Of a stretch of 64,000 nt of DNA, positions 43,906 to 54,499 are shown in pieces. The notes under the pieces are model-generated. The model was not told the DNA's origin and searched no databases. It was given only the letters and a program-made list of their open reading frames with translations. The position numbers were made by a program, and so were the translations under genes. Source of the DNA: Flaveria trinervia. Its lineage: Eukaryota; Streptophyta; Magnoliopsida; Asterales; Asteraceae. The stretch is taken from assembly GCA_025506515.1 (NCBI GenBank), contig CM046458.1, positions 40,695,731 through 40,759,730 on the forward strand, read 5' to 3'. Numbering within the stretch: position 1 is the first letter of the stretch; each line of letters begins with the position of its first letter.

Positions 43906-43983
43906 GATAGTGATGTTGTTATCTTTTAAAAACTTGGCTAATATTTGAAAATCTTGTGTGTTATGCCCTAGAATACTACAGAA

Positions 43984-44783
43984 TTAACAAAAGTTAGCAA
44001 TTCGATTTAAACGACTACCTTTAGATTGTTGTGAGTTCCATGAAGTATGGGTAGGACGTTGTTGATTGGTTGATGAGAATCGGCCCGATTGAGGGGCATG
44101 AGCGGAATCATTGCTGGATCGTGAGGATTGTCGATAAGTTTTCCCTCGCCGATTGGTATAATTCACCGTCGCAAGGCCTAGTGTAGCAAGTAGCCTCTTT
44201 GAGGGACCTTTCAAAATCAAGAAGCTTGTCAAATAATTCTGGAAAAGATATTCGATGTCACGAGCCTTTAGTGAAACGAAAATGGTCTTATGTTCATCAA
44301 CAAGTTGAGAAATAATGTGAACCACGAGATCCTCTTCAGCAACCAGAGTTTGAGCGAGAGCAAGATCATCGGTAATAGAACAATTACCTTACGGATTTTA
44401 GACGAGTCTGGATTTAAGAGATATATACGTGACCGGGAAGGACTTGCATAGCTTGTATTGAGTCGTTCCCAAGCTTCTCGAGCCGAGTTTGCAGAGGAAA
44501 CAATCAGTTGAATGGCATAGACACAACTACCTAGTAATGCATTGATGAGAATCTGGTCTTGCCTAAACCAAAGAAGGTATTTAGGATTAGGTTTGGTTGT
44601 TGTGTCTTTGTCTGCAACACATTTAGTCGGAGGTTACAGGGAGCCGTCAAGGTAGCCAAACAAATTGAGTCCAATTAGGGTCGACTAGACCTGTTTTCTC
44701 CATACAGGAAAGTTAGTATCAATAAGTTTTATGGGAAAATGAGTGGTAGCAGTAAGTTGAATGACTATAGTAATGTTTGCCAT
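43984..44783 (-). pseudogene. Element D gag, broken
   Basis: ATG 44783 (MANITIVIQLTATTHFPIK), 84 bases from the LTR. Capsid pieces include GLNLFGYLDG and SSANSAREAWERLNTSYAS, then YRQSSRSSNDSAHAPQSGRF. Stops and frame changes throughout. No intact zinc knuckle seen. Confidence 0.75.
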
Positions 44784-44866
44784 GGGAGAATATGGAGAAA
44801 CGAAATATGGTGATTAAAGGAAGAAGCAGAATCAAGACTCGTTTGAGAAGATGTGCTCTGATACCA

Positions 44867-45074
44867 TAAGCATAATATGGTATACTGAATAATTGCAATG
44901 GTAAGATACAGAAGGTTGATGGCTTTCAATAGCCAAATACAACATATGAAAATATGTAAATTATGGATGAAAATATGGTATGCAATTATTAAATATTGAA
45001 GAAAGGATATTACTAAGATAAAAACTAAATTCAAATTTCAAGTGGTGGATCAATTGTTTGAATGATTCGTAATA
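44867..45074 (-). repeat. Element D 5' LTR
   Basis: 208 bp; starts TAAGCATAATATGG and ends GATTCGTAATA. Confidence 0.92.
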
Positions 45075-45246
45075 AAAGATACGGGATCTTTAACTCTAAT
45101 CCTTAAGCTTCAAAAAAATAACTTTAGTAGAAAGTATCTACAACACAAACTTCGATAGAAAGTGATAATATACATTGTGACAACTTTTCAAAGCCTTTGT
45201 ATCTTTAATTCTTTCACTCTTGAGGCTGCTAATTTTTAGCAATTAA

Positions 45247-45770
45247 TGGCTGCATCATCATCAGTCGACACCCAACTACCAATGAACACTCCATATGATT
45301 ACAATCAAGCTATCATCGTCTCATTATCTTATATGGAAGAATTACATGCTTCATCTCTTTTCATATCAAAATTTTCTTTCGAATATTGATGGTTCATATG
45401 TCCCTCCTGCTCCTTAACTTGTTATAGATGGCAAGTCCTTTTCCAACCCTTTATATCTTGCCTTTGTAAGTGATGTTCAACGTGCAATAATTATTCTTCA
45501 TTCTTCTTTAACTGAGGAAGCGTTGGCTGAATCATTAGGTTAACCACCACTGCTCTATTTGGTTAGTTGTAAAGGCAATAAATAGCAATTCATCGGTTAA
45601 ATAGATTCAATATCTCAGGAACAAACTATGTTAGTCAACCAAGGGCACTGATTTGCCACTTTTGGTTGTTAATTCAAGCACTTGTTGATCAATTAGCTGC
45701 TACTTGTTTTGTGGCTGTTCTATTTGATCAATTACATTGGTTTTTATGTGGAGTGAGAACCTCTTTTTAG
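45247..45770 (+). pseudogene. Copia gag fragment
   Basis: Reads MAASSSVDTQLPMNTPYDYN from ATG 45247 and, after many stops, ends with LHWFLCGVRTSF, as copia gag does after DQLAA. Heavily decayed. It stops where another repeat begins at about 45773. Confidence 0.45.
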
Positions 45771-46281
45771 ATGTAAGCCCCGTTTCCGGAACACTTACAG
45801 CTGGCCAATCATCGCACATAAAACATATAATTACATTAACTTGAATAAAACATTGCAGGGGAAACATTAAAAACAACAATTTCATTTCATTAAAAATACT
45901 TTTGCAAAATAATACAACATTCGTTACACGATATCATTTGTTCGCATTACAGTGCAAAAACATTAAACAAAAGAATGCCATCCAAAAAGCCAAGTACCGC
46001 CCCATGCCATCCTCACAACTTTACCTGCCATCTGGAAAATGTATAAAAGTCATGTTGCTGAGTGAGTTCTATTTAAAATAAAAAAAATACTTTACTTTCA
46101 TTTAAAACCATTCTTTACTTTTGTGTGTAGTCACACATCATACTACACGATATAATATCATTCTTATCTTAATCATTCATTGGTTAAACTTCGTCATTCA
46201 TCGACGTCATTATCATTCACTTTCTAAATTACTCATCTTTACTTCTTTACTTCCAACCACAACATGACTTTATAAACCTCG
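45771..46281. repeat. Repeat DNA left of element G
   Basis: Starts TGTAAGCCCCGTTTCCGGAA, LTR-like. The style (CATTCTTTACTT, CATTCATT words) resembles 58530-58680 on the other side of element G, so G probably inserted into one such repeat. No ORF. Confidence 0.4.
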
Positions 46282-47003
46282 TGTTAGGATCAGTGATCTA
46301 AGTTTGATTAATTAGAGAGTATTGCAGCGGAATTCGAACAATGAATTAAACAATTCACAAGAACACAATTGATATTCAATGTAACAGTAAACGGTTATAG
46401 AAAGAGAGAATTCTGCAAAAGAATATTTCATTCATATGCTTTCGTGGTGGCTCAATGTCACACGTTACAACTAGGTCAACATTCCTTATATAGGAATGTG
46501 ACGTCTGCTGATGTCACTTGATAGTGACATCTAACAGAATTATTCAAACTACTGAAACTATGCAAACTACTGAGAATGTTCTCAACTACTGATTACATCT
46601 CAGAGAATGCTAAGTACAAAAACATAAAACTACTGAACTACAACTACTGAAACTATAACTACTGAAAAGTAAATTACAAGTACTGAAAGGAAATCATCAC
46701 AACTACTGAAGTTAATAACTTCAGCTGTTGTGACAACTACTGATCACTTTGGTCTTCAGTCTTTGTCTTCAGTCTTTGTTCTTTAGATTTTTACTTTCAG
46801 ACTTTGTCTTCAGCTGATAGCTTCAGACTTTGTCTTCAGTACTTTACTTTCAGACTTTGTCTTCATACTTTAACTTTCAGACTTTGTCTTCAGACCTTGT
46901 AATCAGCTGATGTCTTCAGCTGTTGAGATCTTCTTCAACAGTTGTAATGTCTGTGGGACTTAGAGGTTTTTCTGATCAGGCTCATTGGTTCTTTTGTCCA
47001 ACA
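46282..47003 (-). repeat. Element G 3' LTR
   Basis: 722 bp. The half towards 47003 (U3 on the - strand) is an array of TACTGAA / CTTCAGACTTTGTCTTCAG / CAGCTGTT words; the other half holds the TATA box and R-U5. Confidence 0.93.
46484..46531 (-). promoter_or_regulatory. LTR core promoter: TATA box with TGACGTC and a 9-bp inverted repeat
   Basis: On the - strand GATGTCACT-ATCA-AGTGACATC (46531-46510, perfect 9-bp arms) is followed by an ACGTC word and CCTATATAAGG. The same set occurs in the 5' LTR (about 57704-57751), in H1 (60715-60765) and in H2 (61723-61772). TGACG-type words near TATA are binding sites for TGA/bZIP factors in plants; function here is inferred. Confidence 0.7.
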
Positions 47004-47059
47004 AACTCCCCCTGAACCAATGCAGCCAAAACCTCTAAACTTATTGATGATCCCACTTA

Positions 47060-50000
47060 TTCTTGGCAGAAACACCCTCTTGATCAGCTTCAGAGGTAAT
47101 CAGTTAAGCACAGGCCGGGAAAAGTTTCTAATCTTTTGATTGGCTAAGTATGGAAGGGAATCTGTCTTGGGGAACTGGACACAGAGTCTTGTCCCAACCA
47201 TGAAGCTAATTCCCATTAATGAGTCTATAAGACTCACTAGCATAGGCCTCAAGGAGAACAACTTGTTCCTCCTTGGTGAGTTCTTCTGCTTCTCCCTCGA
47301 AGAAGAACTCTGGGCCATAATACTCAGACAGTATCTTACTGTCTTTCCATTTTTCAACTCCATAGTTGTTATCTCTCTGTAAGCAAATTCATCAGGGCGA
47401 GATCCTTCAAGCAACAACTGGAGTTCACTCTTCTGAAGATCTTCAAGTCTTTTGTAAACAACCCCTTCTTGATCATTTTGTTCTTAAAATAGATTGAGGG
47501 GTTGTCTTGGAGTTGTGAGCTCTCTTGAATTCTTCAATGATTTCCCAGGGTGAGACTACCATGGCTACGTAATTGCAACATTCAAGGTCTTCTTCACTTG
47601 CCATGATATCTACTTGGTATATTCTTCTTATGAATCTAGAACTTACCTGGGGTCGGCCAGATCCGCACTCTTTCTCTTTGATGTTGAAAAGTATGTCTAA
47701 GAGTGTACAACCTCAGAGCCTGTTTCTTCATTTCTTGAATGGATGAGGACCGAGGGAAATCCTTGTGAACCATCTTGAGAAACTGCTCATCGTGCTGCTT
47801 CTGCTATTCTGCTTCTTCAATCTTTACCTTCACCATCTGCATTTGCAAGTCAGGTGTAATTACTTGTTGACTTCTGTGCTCAGGTGTTTTTAGGTTGAGA
47901 ACAGCAGAGATTGGCAGCCATCTTCATCATCATCCTCTTCTTCATCTTCTTCTACCCTCAACACCCTTCTCCTCCTTCTAGTGTATCACTGGGTAAGGTT
48001 TGAGGTGGTTTTTGGGGTAAAGGAATTGGTTTTGTGGGTTGAGGTGTGGGTGGCTTTGGTTTAGGGATAGATTTGAGAGATTTTAGAGATAAGGGTTGTG
48101 TTTGAGTGGGAGTGTGAGAAGACTGACTTTGCATTTTGGTGGTGAGCTTGGCTTTGGAGAGCTTTGCCATTTCAGTTCTCTTCCCTGCACCTGCTTCATC
48201 CAGTGCTTCGATGATCAACCCTTTATTATAGCCTCCAGCAGAGCAGATTTTCTTGGTTATCTCCAAGATACTGTCTCTGGACCAGGCCTTTATCTCTATC
48301 AATGATCTTCCAAGGTATTTGGCAATGAATTTGATCATTATCTCCAATCTTTCCCTTTCCAACACACTATAACCAGCCCATCTAGCTTGAATCTCTTCTA
48401 TTTCCAGCTTTCTGATCTCAGTGTCTAGTGTGGCTGTGTCATGACCTTGTCGAAAGAGCTGATCTATAATTTTATCCATGGATCTGCTGTGAGCTTCATC
48501 AGCATCTTTGACAAGATCTTCTAAGGATTTATCTTCATCAGCTTTTGACTCAGCATTTTTCTTTCTTTTATATGTGATCAGCTGATCTTCCTTCTCTTTA
48601 TCTATGATCAGCTGTTTTGAGATCAGTTCTTTCTCCACCTCCTTCTCTTTTGTAGGTTCTTTCTCATCATCAACTCTTTTTCTTTTCTTTTTTTTCACTG
48701 CCTTAGACTTGGAAGTCTCCCCCTTTTTGGTTGCATTGGGATCAAGGGCTTGAAAGGCAGAAAGAGATTTATGAACATCATCATCATGAGGGTTTGTAGA
48801 TTTGAGGAGATCCTCTCATCAATGGCTTTATGCACTATGTCAGTGATGAGAGGTAAGGAGTTTTGAAAGATAGCAACCATCTGCTCAGAGGGGTTCTGTC
48901 CCTGAGAGGTGGTGCCAAAAGTAGTGGTTGGTGGCTCAGTTAGTGTGTAGGCTCAGTGTTTGGGGAACCTTCATGGAAGGTGCCATCTGTGGGGTTTGTG
49001 AGGTAGATGGACTTTGATCCTGAGACATTTTGGCTAACAACTCTTTGAGTCTGCTCACCTCAGTCTCAAGGATGGTATTATGGGCTAATACATCATAGAA
49101 AAAGCCCAGGTCATCATCAGTTTGTGCTGAATCACCTGACCTCCTGATTGAATCAGGATGTACATGCTCTGAGTGTAGATAGTAGAAGCATGTGCCCCTG
49201 TTCTTGGTACTGGGGACTTCCTGCCTCAGGACTGTGTCTTCATTGGCAGTTGCCTCTGGTAAGGTCTTATGGATGTTACCAACTTCATCCTGATCATTTG
49301 CTGAATCAGTAGAAGTGGCAGCCTTACCAGATGTTCTAACCTCCGTTTCTACACTTGGAGATTGAACATTGTAACCCCTGTGCAGTGGGTTATCAGAAGC
49401 ATTTTGGTCCTCCCCCTTAATGGTTGAGGTATTCCCAGTGGTAAGTGGTTTCTGGGGAGGGGGTGAGGAATGCAACTGACTCAGCACTTTAGCAACTATC
49501 AGTGTTGGGCTTTGAGGGGCGGTTGCATGTGGAGATTGGTCCGAAGCAGATTGCACCCGGGGTGAGAGGTGCTCTTCAATGGTAACCTCTCAATTGAGAT
49601 AGGTTCCAGAAATGTGGGATCCCCAATATGGTTGCAACAGGATCCTGTTGAGAGGATACCTATGCGGCTTCAGCAGGTTGAGTCTTGGACATAACTGGGG
49701 GGTTAGAACCAGTATGTATTTCCTGTGTTTGTGGTACAGGGGCATCCTCAGGGGACTCATCCCTGAGTAGCCTTTTTGGGCTTTTTGGATTGGGTTGGGT
49801 GGGGACTTTGGATCTGGAAGTGGAGGCTGTGGGTTCCCTCTGCTTGGGTTTTAGCATCCGGACAACCCCTTTTAGAGTAGGGTCTGAGTTATGTTGGAGT
49901 ATACCTCAGCTAAAACAGCTGGAGCAGGGACTCCAAGACCAACAAGCCATCGGATTTAATTGATTTAAAATTATGGCCATCAGAAACCTGGGATAAAGTA

Positions 50001-50577
50001 GCCATCTGTTTGCCATAGGTTCTGAGCCAGATCCTTTAGTTCCATGAACACTATCTCAGAAAAATTTAGATTTTGGCGTTCAAAGATAGAGTACAATACC
50101 TGTTGCCATCGAAAGACATCTGATCCCAAGAAGATGTCTTTGATGCAAGGCAGACATTCACCATATGAAAGATAAGTCGTTCAGCATCATGGAAGTGCTT
50201 TTTAAGTATGGTTGTAGCACTTAAGTCGCCTTCATACCCGTTATTGATGAAAGACATATCAGTGGTGCCTTTCGGGTATTCTTTAACATAGGTGCCATCA
50301 TGCAAATTTAGGGTTTTGCGAATGATATCAGGGGTGATAACTGTTTCTGGTTCACCAACGACTGGAGAGTGAGTTGGCTATCATTCTCACCAGTTATTAC
50401 AGAGACGTTGGTCCAGAACTGGGTAAGGAATCAGGGATATGGTAGGATTCAGAAGAAAGGCTGTTCGGTATGGGAATCCACCATAAGATCGATGGCATTG
50501 TCAAACTTGTTCCAGAAAGCCAATTTCGAAAGGTAGGCAACACAGTTGTGTCGGGGTTTGAGTTTCATGGTCGCCAT
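47060..50577 (-). pseudogene. Element G accessory ORF region behind pol, broken
   Basis: ATG 50577 (MATMKLKPRHNCVAYLSKLA, then WNKFDNAIDLMVDS). Pieces in order: FINNGYEGDLSATTILKKHF (50305-50066); Pro/Ser/Lys-rich KSPKRLLRDESPEDAP (49857-49660); an acidic and coiled-coil piece with LETEVSRLKELLAKMSQD (49556-48936); a basic KKKKRKRVDDEKEP start followed by helical KIIDQLFRQGHDTATLDTEI (48698-47958); and ELKNGKTVRYCL (47417-47100). About 1150 codons in all. SIRE-type elements are known to carry an extra ORF here, sometimes called env-like. No transmembrane segment is visible in these pieces; a nuclear-localisation-like basic run and coiled coil are. Function unknown. Confidence 0.7.
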
Positions 50578-51189
50578 TGTTGAGAGAGAAAAGGTTTGAA
50601 AAACGGCTAATGAAATGTTTGGCTATAAGTGCAGGTATTTATAGGTTAAGAAAAGGCTGAAAAGAAAACGACTGAAAGTGTGGTGTTGGCATCAGTGGTT
50701 ATGAAACAACTGAAGACTTGGTTTTAACTATCAGACGTTGAAAACAACTGAAGACTTGGTTTTAGTCATCAGTAGTTGGAAACTACTGAAAACCTTGGTT
50801 TTGTCTTCAGCTGTTGTAAACAACTGAGGACTTGGTATTAGTCATCAGTAGTTGTGAAACTAATAAAGACATGGTTTTGTCATCAGCTGTTTAGGGTGAA
50901 ACAGAGTTTGTGGAAACGACTGAAGAGAAAATTCTCATCAGTAGTTTTCGTCAATTCTTAGCTTTTCAGCTGTTTCATACTGTCCTCAACACTTACTCAT
51001 CAGACTTTTTAGCTGTTTTCAGTGTTTCATAGGACATCAGTACTTATCTGTTTTTACTGACATCAGGAGTTATAACTGCATCAGTAGTTGTAACTGCATC
51101 AGTTTCTTTTAACAGAATTAGTACATATTTGTGACATGTTTACTAATGATCATCAGTATTTGTTTACTGAGATCATCATTAGTTATCAC
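50578..51189 (-). promoter_or_regulatory. Spacer between pol and accessory ORF with 38-bp tandem array and TATA box
   Basis: On the - strand TATAAATA lies at 50643-50636, about 60 bases before the accessory ATG (50577). Upstream of it, 50698-50888, are five tandem units of about 38 bases with the core AACAACTGAAGACTTGGTTT and CATCAG joints. The words CAGTAGTT and CAGCTGTT continue to about 51110 and are the same words that fill the LTR U3. The placement is that of an internal promoter; activity is inferred. Confidence 0.5.
50698..50888. repeat. Five-unit 38-bp minisatellite
   Basis: Units begin with variants of GTTGAAAACAACTGAAGACT and end with GTCATCAG or GTCTTCAG. Units 1-2 and 4 are closest; unit 5 is most diverged. 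Confidence 0.8.
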
Positions 51190-52920
51190 TTATTCTAGCT
51201 GCAGCATACCAAGCCATAAAACAAGGTTTTGGAAAGTTGAACTATCCAAAGGCTTAGTAAATATATCTACAAGCTCATCAGCACTAGGCACAAACTTTGG
51301 ATCAATCAGACCTTTTTCAAAACAATCCCTAATAAAATAGTGTCTGATCTCTACATGTTTGGTCCTAGAGTGTTAGACTGGATTCTTGACAATACACAGA
51401 GCTGAAGCACTATCCATTAATAATGGAGTCTTAGTCTCTGTAATGCCATAATCCAATAATTGATTTTGAAGCCAGAGTACTTGAGATTGCAGCAGCAATG
51501 TACTCTCTTCAGCAGTGGATGTAGCAACAGATGTTTGTTTCTTACTCTCTGCCAAGAAATCAAACAGTTGCCTAGGAATTGACATCCACCAGAAGTGACT
51601 TTCTGGTTAACTTACATCCTGCATAGTCACTATCAAAAAGCAACTAATTTGCAAGAGTGTCCAGTGGAATACCAAAGACCTAGAGATTGTGTACCTTGCA
51701 GATATCTAAAGATCCTCTTGACTGCAATCAAATGAGACTCTTTAGGAGCAGCCTGAAATCTAGCACAAACCAAGTTGCAAACATGATATCTGGTCTAGAA
51801 GTTGTTAAGTACATCAAGGACCCAATCATACATCTGTAAAGTGTTTCATCAACAGCTTTACCTTCTGATCTGCATCCAGTTGTGTGGTGTTGCACATGGA
51901 GTAGAACAGGGCTTACAATTTTGTAAATCAAACTTATTCAAAAGTTCTTTGGTATATTTTGATTGATGAATAAAGGTTCCATCAGCCTTTTGTTTGATTT
52001 GCAAGCCTAGAAAGAACTGTAATTCTCCCATTGCACTCATTTCAACACTTTTGTTTCATTAAACTTGTAAAATCATCACACAACTAGGGATCAGAGGATG
52101 CAAAAATATATCATCAACATAAATTTGAACAAGTACCTTATGCTGATCCACTTTCTTATAAACAATGTTTTATCTATGGAGCCTTTAGTGAAATTATTTT
52201 TAAAGAAAATTTGAAAGTGTTTCATACCAGGCTCTAGGAGCTCGCTTCAACCCATAAAGAGCCTTACAAGTTGATACACCCAATCAGGATGTTTATTGTC
52301 CTCAAAACCTGGTGGTTGACACACATAAACCTCTTCTTTTTTTACCATATAAAAATGCACTTTTGACATCCATTTGAAAAACTTTAAGATTGTGGAATCA
52401 GCATAGGCTAAGAACAATCTAATTGCCTCTACCTGGCTACAGGGGCAAATGTTTCATCATAATCAATACCTTCTTCTTGTGAAAACCCTTGTACAACCAG
52501 TCTAGCCTTGTTCTTGACAATAAGCCCATTTTCATCAGTTTTATTCCTAACACCCCATTTAGTGCCTATTGCACACTTACCTGGGGGTAGAGGAACCAGT
52601 TCCCACACTTGCTGCTTTTTGAACTGAAGTAGCTCAAGCTGCATGGCTTCAAACCCATCCATTGTCTCTCAAAGCAACATGATAGTTCTTTGGCTCTAGC
52701 TGATTGATGAAGAGAGCATAGAATCAGAAGTTAGACAATTGACTTCTGGTTGAGACACCAGCATTGATATCACTAATGATTTGAGACATGGGGTGATTCT
52801 TCAGCTTTTGGTATACTATAAGATCAGTGCAAGTGTTTGTAGCCGGTTCAGCAGCAGCAATGATGAGCCAGATTCTTGAAACCAAGTATTAGATGGCAAG
52901 TCAATGATGTAGAGGAGTCA
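51190..52920 (-). pseudogene. Element G reverse transcriptase and RNase H
   Basis: RT: MDGFEAMQLELLQFKKQQVW, VVQGFSQEEGIDYDETFAPV, VQIYVDDIF (about 52105, catalytic DD) and MSAMGELQFFLGLQIKQKAD. RNase H: KKQTSVATSTAEESTLL (usual catalytic Glu context altered), ALCIVKNPV, DIFTKPL; stop at 51192-51190. Many frame changes. Confidence 0.88.
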
Positions 52921-53069
52921 GCAATCTCATCAGCATTTGTTGTGGATGGAGCTACAGAAGCTACAGGAACATCAAGTTTAGCAGACTCAGGCAGTTGGTC
53001 ACTAAACTTGAAAAGGTGATTACTGATATCATCATCATCTTCATACCACCAGGTTCCACTTGCTGCAAA

Positions 53070-54420
53070 GATGATTTATCCACATGATCTGCAACAGCTG
53101 GAGGTTGATAGGAACATATTGCAGTATGTCCAGATCAAACAACTCCACAGGGTTTTGTGAATTTTATCCTTAGGAGATTCATTGAATTTCACATGCAAGG
53201 TTTCTTCAACTATCTTTGTTCTGCAGTTGAAGACTCTGTATGCCTTGCATGTGGACGAATAACCTACAAAATACCCTGCATCCACCTTAGGATCAAATTT
53301 ATGGAGTTGATCCTTGTGTTGAGAATGAAACAAGGACATCCAAAGGCTTTGAAGAATGAAATTAGAGGAGCCAATGATGTAGAACTTCATATGGAGTCTT
53401 CATCAATCTCTGATTTACTAACACTCTATTCTGGACCTTGCAGCTTCAATTAGGGTCCTGTTCTTTCTCTCCATTACTCCATTTTGTTCTGGAGTCCTTG
53501 GGATGCTAACTGCCTCTTGATTCCTTTTGATAGATAAAAATCATCAAGTGTATGGTTTCTGAATTCAGTTTCATTATCACTCCTTATACACTTGACTGAT
53601 AGGAAATACTGCTTCTCAACATACAACACAAAGTTTATAATCGTCTGAGCAACCTCAACCTTTGAATGAAAGAAGAAAGTCCATACAAATCTGGAGTAAT
53701 CATCCACAATTACCAGACAGTATTTCTTCTTTGCCATGCTCATCACTCTCACAGGACCAAATAGATCCATATGCAGTAACTGCAAGCAGGCAGTGGACTT
53801 AGGTTCTTCAATAGGAGGGAATGAGACTTTGTGCTGTTTTCCTTTTAAACAAGCAGTGCAGGTTTCATCACAGTGGAACTCCTTTATTGGTAGACCTCTC
53901 ACTAAACTATTGTGGATCAGCTGATTCATGTTTTTGAGATTAACATGACCCAACCTTCTATGCCACAGTTTAGATTCCTGAGGAGAGGCTTTGCAGAACA
54001 GACAAGGATGACCCTTCAAATCAATCTTCTTTGACAAATCCAAGGCATATACTCTTCCAATCCTGTTGGCCTTCAGGAGAGTATGATCATCCAATACCTT
54101 GTCAATCAGCCTCAGAACTTGGAAAGACAGAATCCTGCAGTTCTGGCTTGTGAAAAGTGCAACATGCCCTTTATCACACATCTGACTGACACTCAGTAGG
54201 TTATACTTGAAATTCTCCACATGGTTAACATCATCAAATCTGATATCCTCATTAGACACATATCCTTTCCCGATGATGTAACCCTTGGCATCATTTCCAA
54301 ATGAAACAAATCCCTTCTTTCCTTGAGAATAGTCATTAAGAAGAGAACTGCTCCCAGTCATATGCATAGATCCTCCACTGTCTACATACCAGATGCTCCT
54401 TTGGCATGCTGAAGAACCCT
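53070..54420 (-). pseudogene. Element G protease and integrase
   Basis: The protease has SIWYVDSGGSMHMTG at about 54360-54400 (DSG). Open from 54367 to 53474: LWHRRLGHVNLKNMNQL, CTACLKGKQHK, HMDLFGPVRVM, then IRSDNETEFRN, where the usual Gly of SDNGTEF is Glu. A frame change follows; DPKVDAGYFVGYSS is the integrase C-terminal part. Confidence 0.9.
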
Positions 54421-54499
54421 GCGTTTATCATAAAGAACTAGTTGGTTTTGAGACCCAAACCTTTTTGGTTTTGGGTCTGTTTTCATCAACATTTAACCA

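Larger units (their letters stand above)
37570..45074 (-). mobile_element. Element D: Ty1/copia with TA...TA LTR ends, interrupted by other elements
   Basis: LTRs of 207 and 208 bp (37570-37776, 44867-45074) read TAAGCA...GTAATA, flanked outside by AAAGA on both sides (37565-37569, 45075-45079). The primer site (TGGTATCAGAGC on the - strand, 44855-44866) abuts the 5' LTR exactly, which fixes that border independently. The termini are TA/TA, not TG/CA. Gag, protease, part of integrase, RT and RNase H follow in copia order. It contains solo LTR E in the RT/RNase H region and a family F LTR in RT. LTRs differ at about 17 positions by eye, so it is older than B and C. Confidence 0.92.

Noticed and set aside
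47100..50577. Calling the accessory ORF of element G an envelope gene
   Set aside because: No transmembrane or fusion-like hydrophobic segment is visible in its pieces; position alone is not enough.
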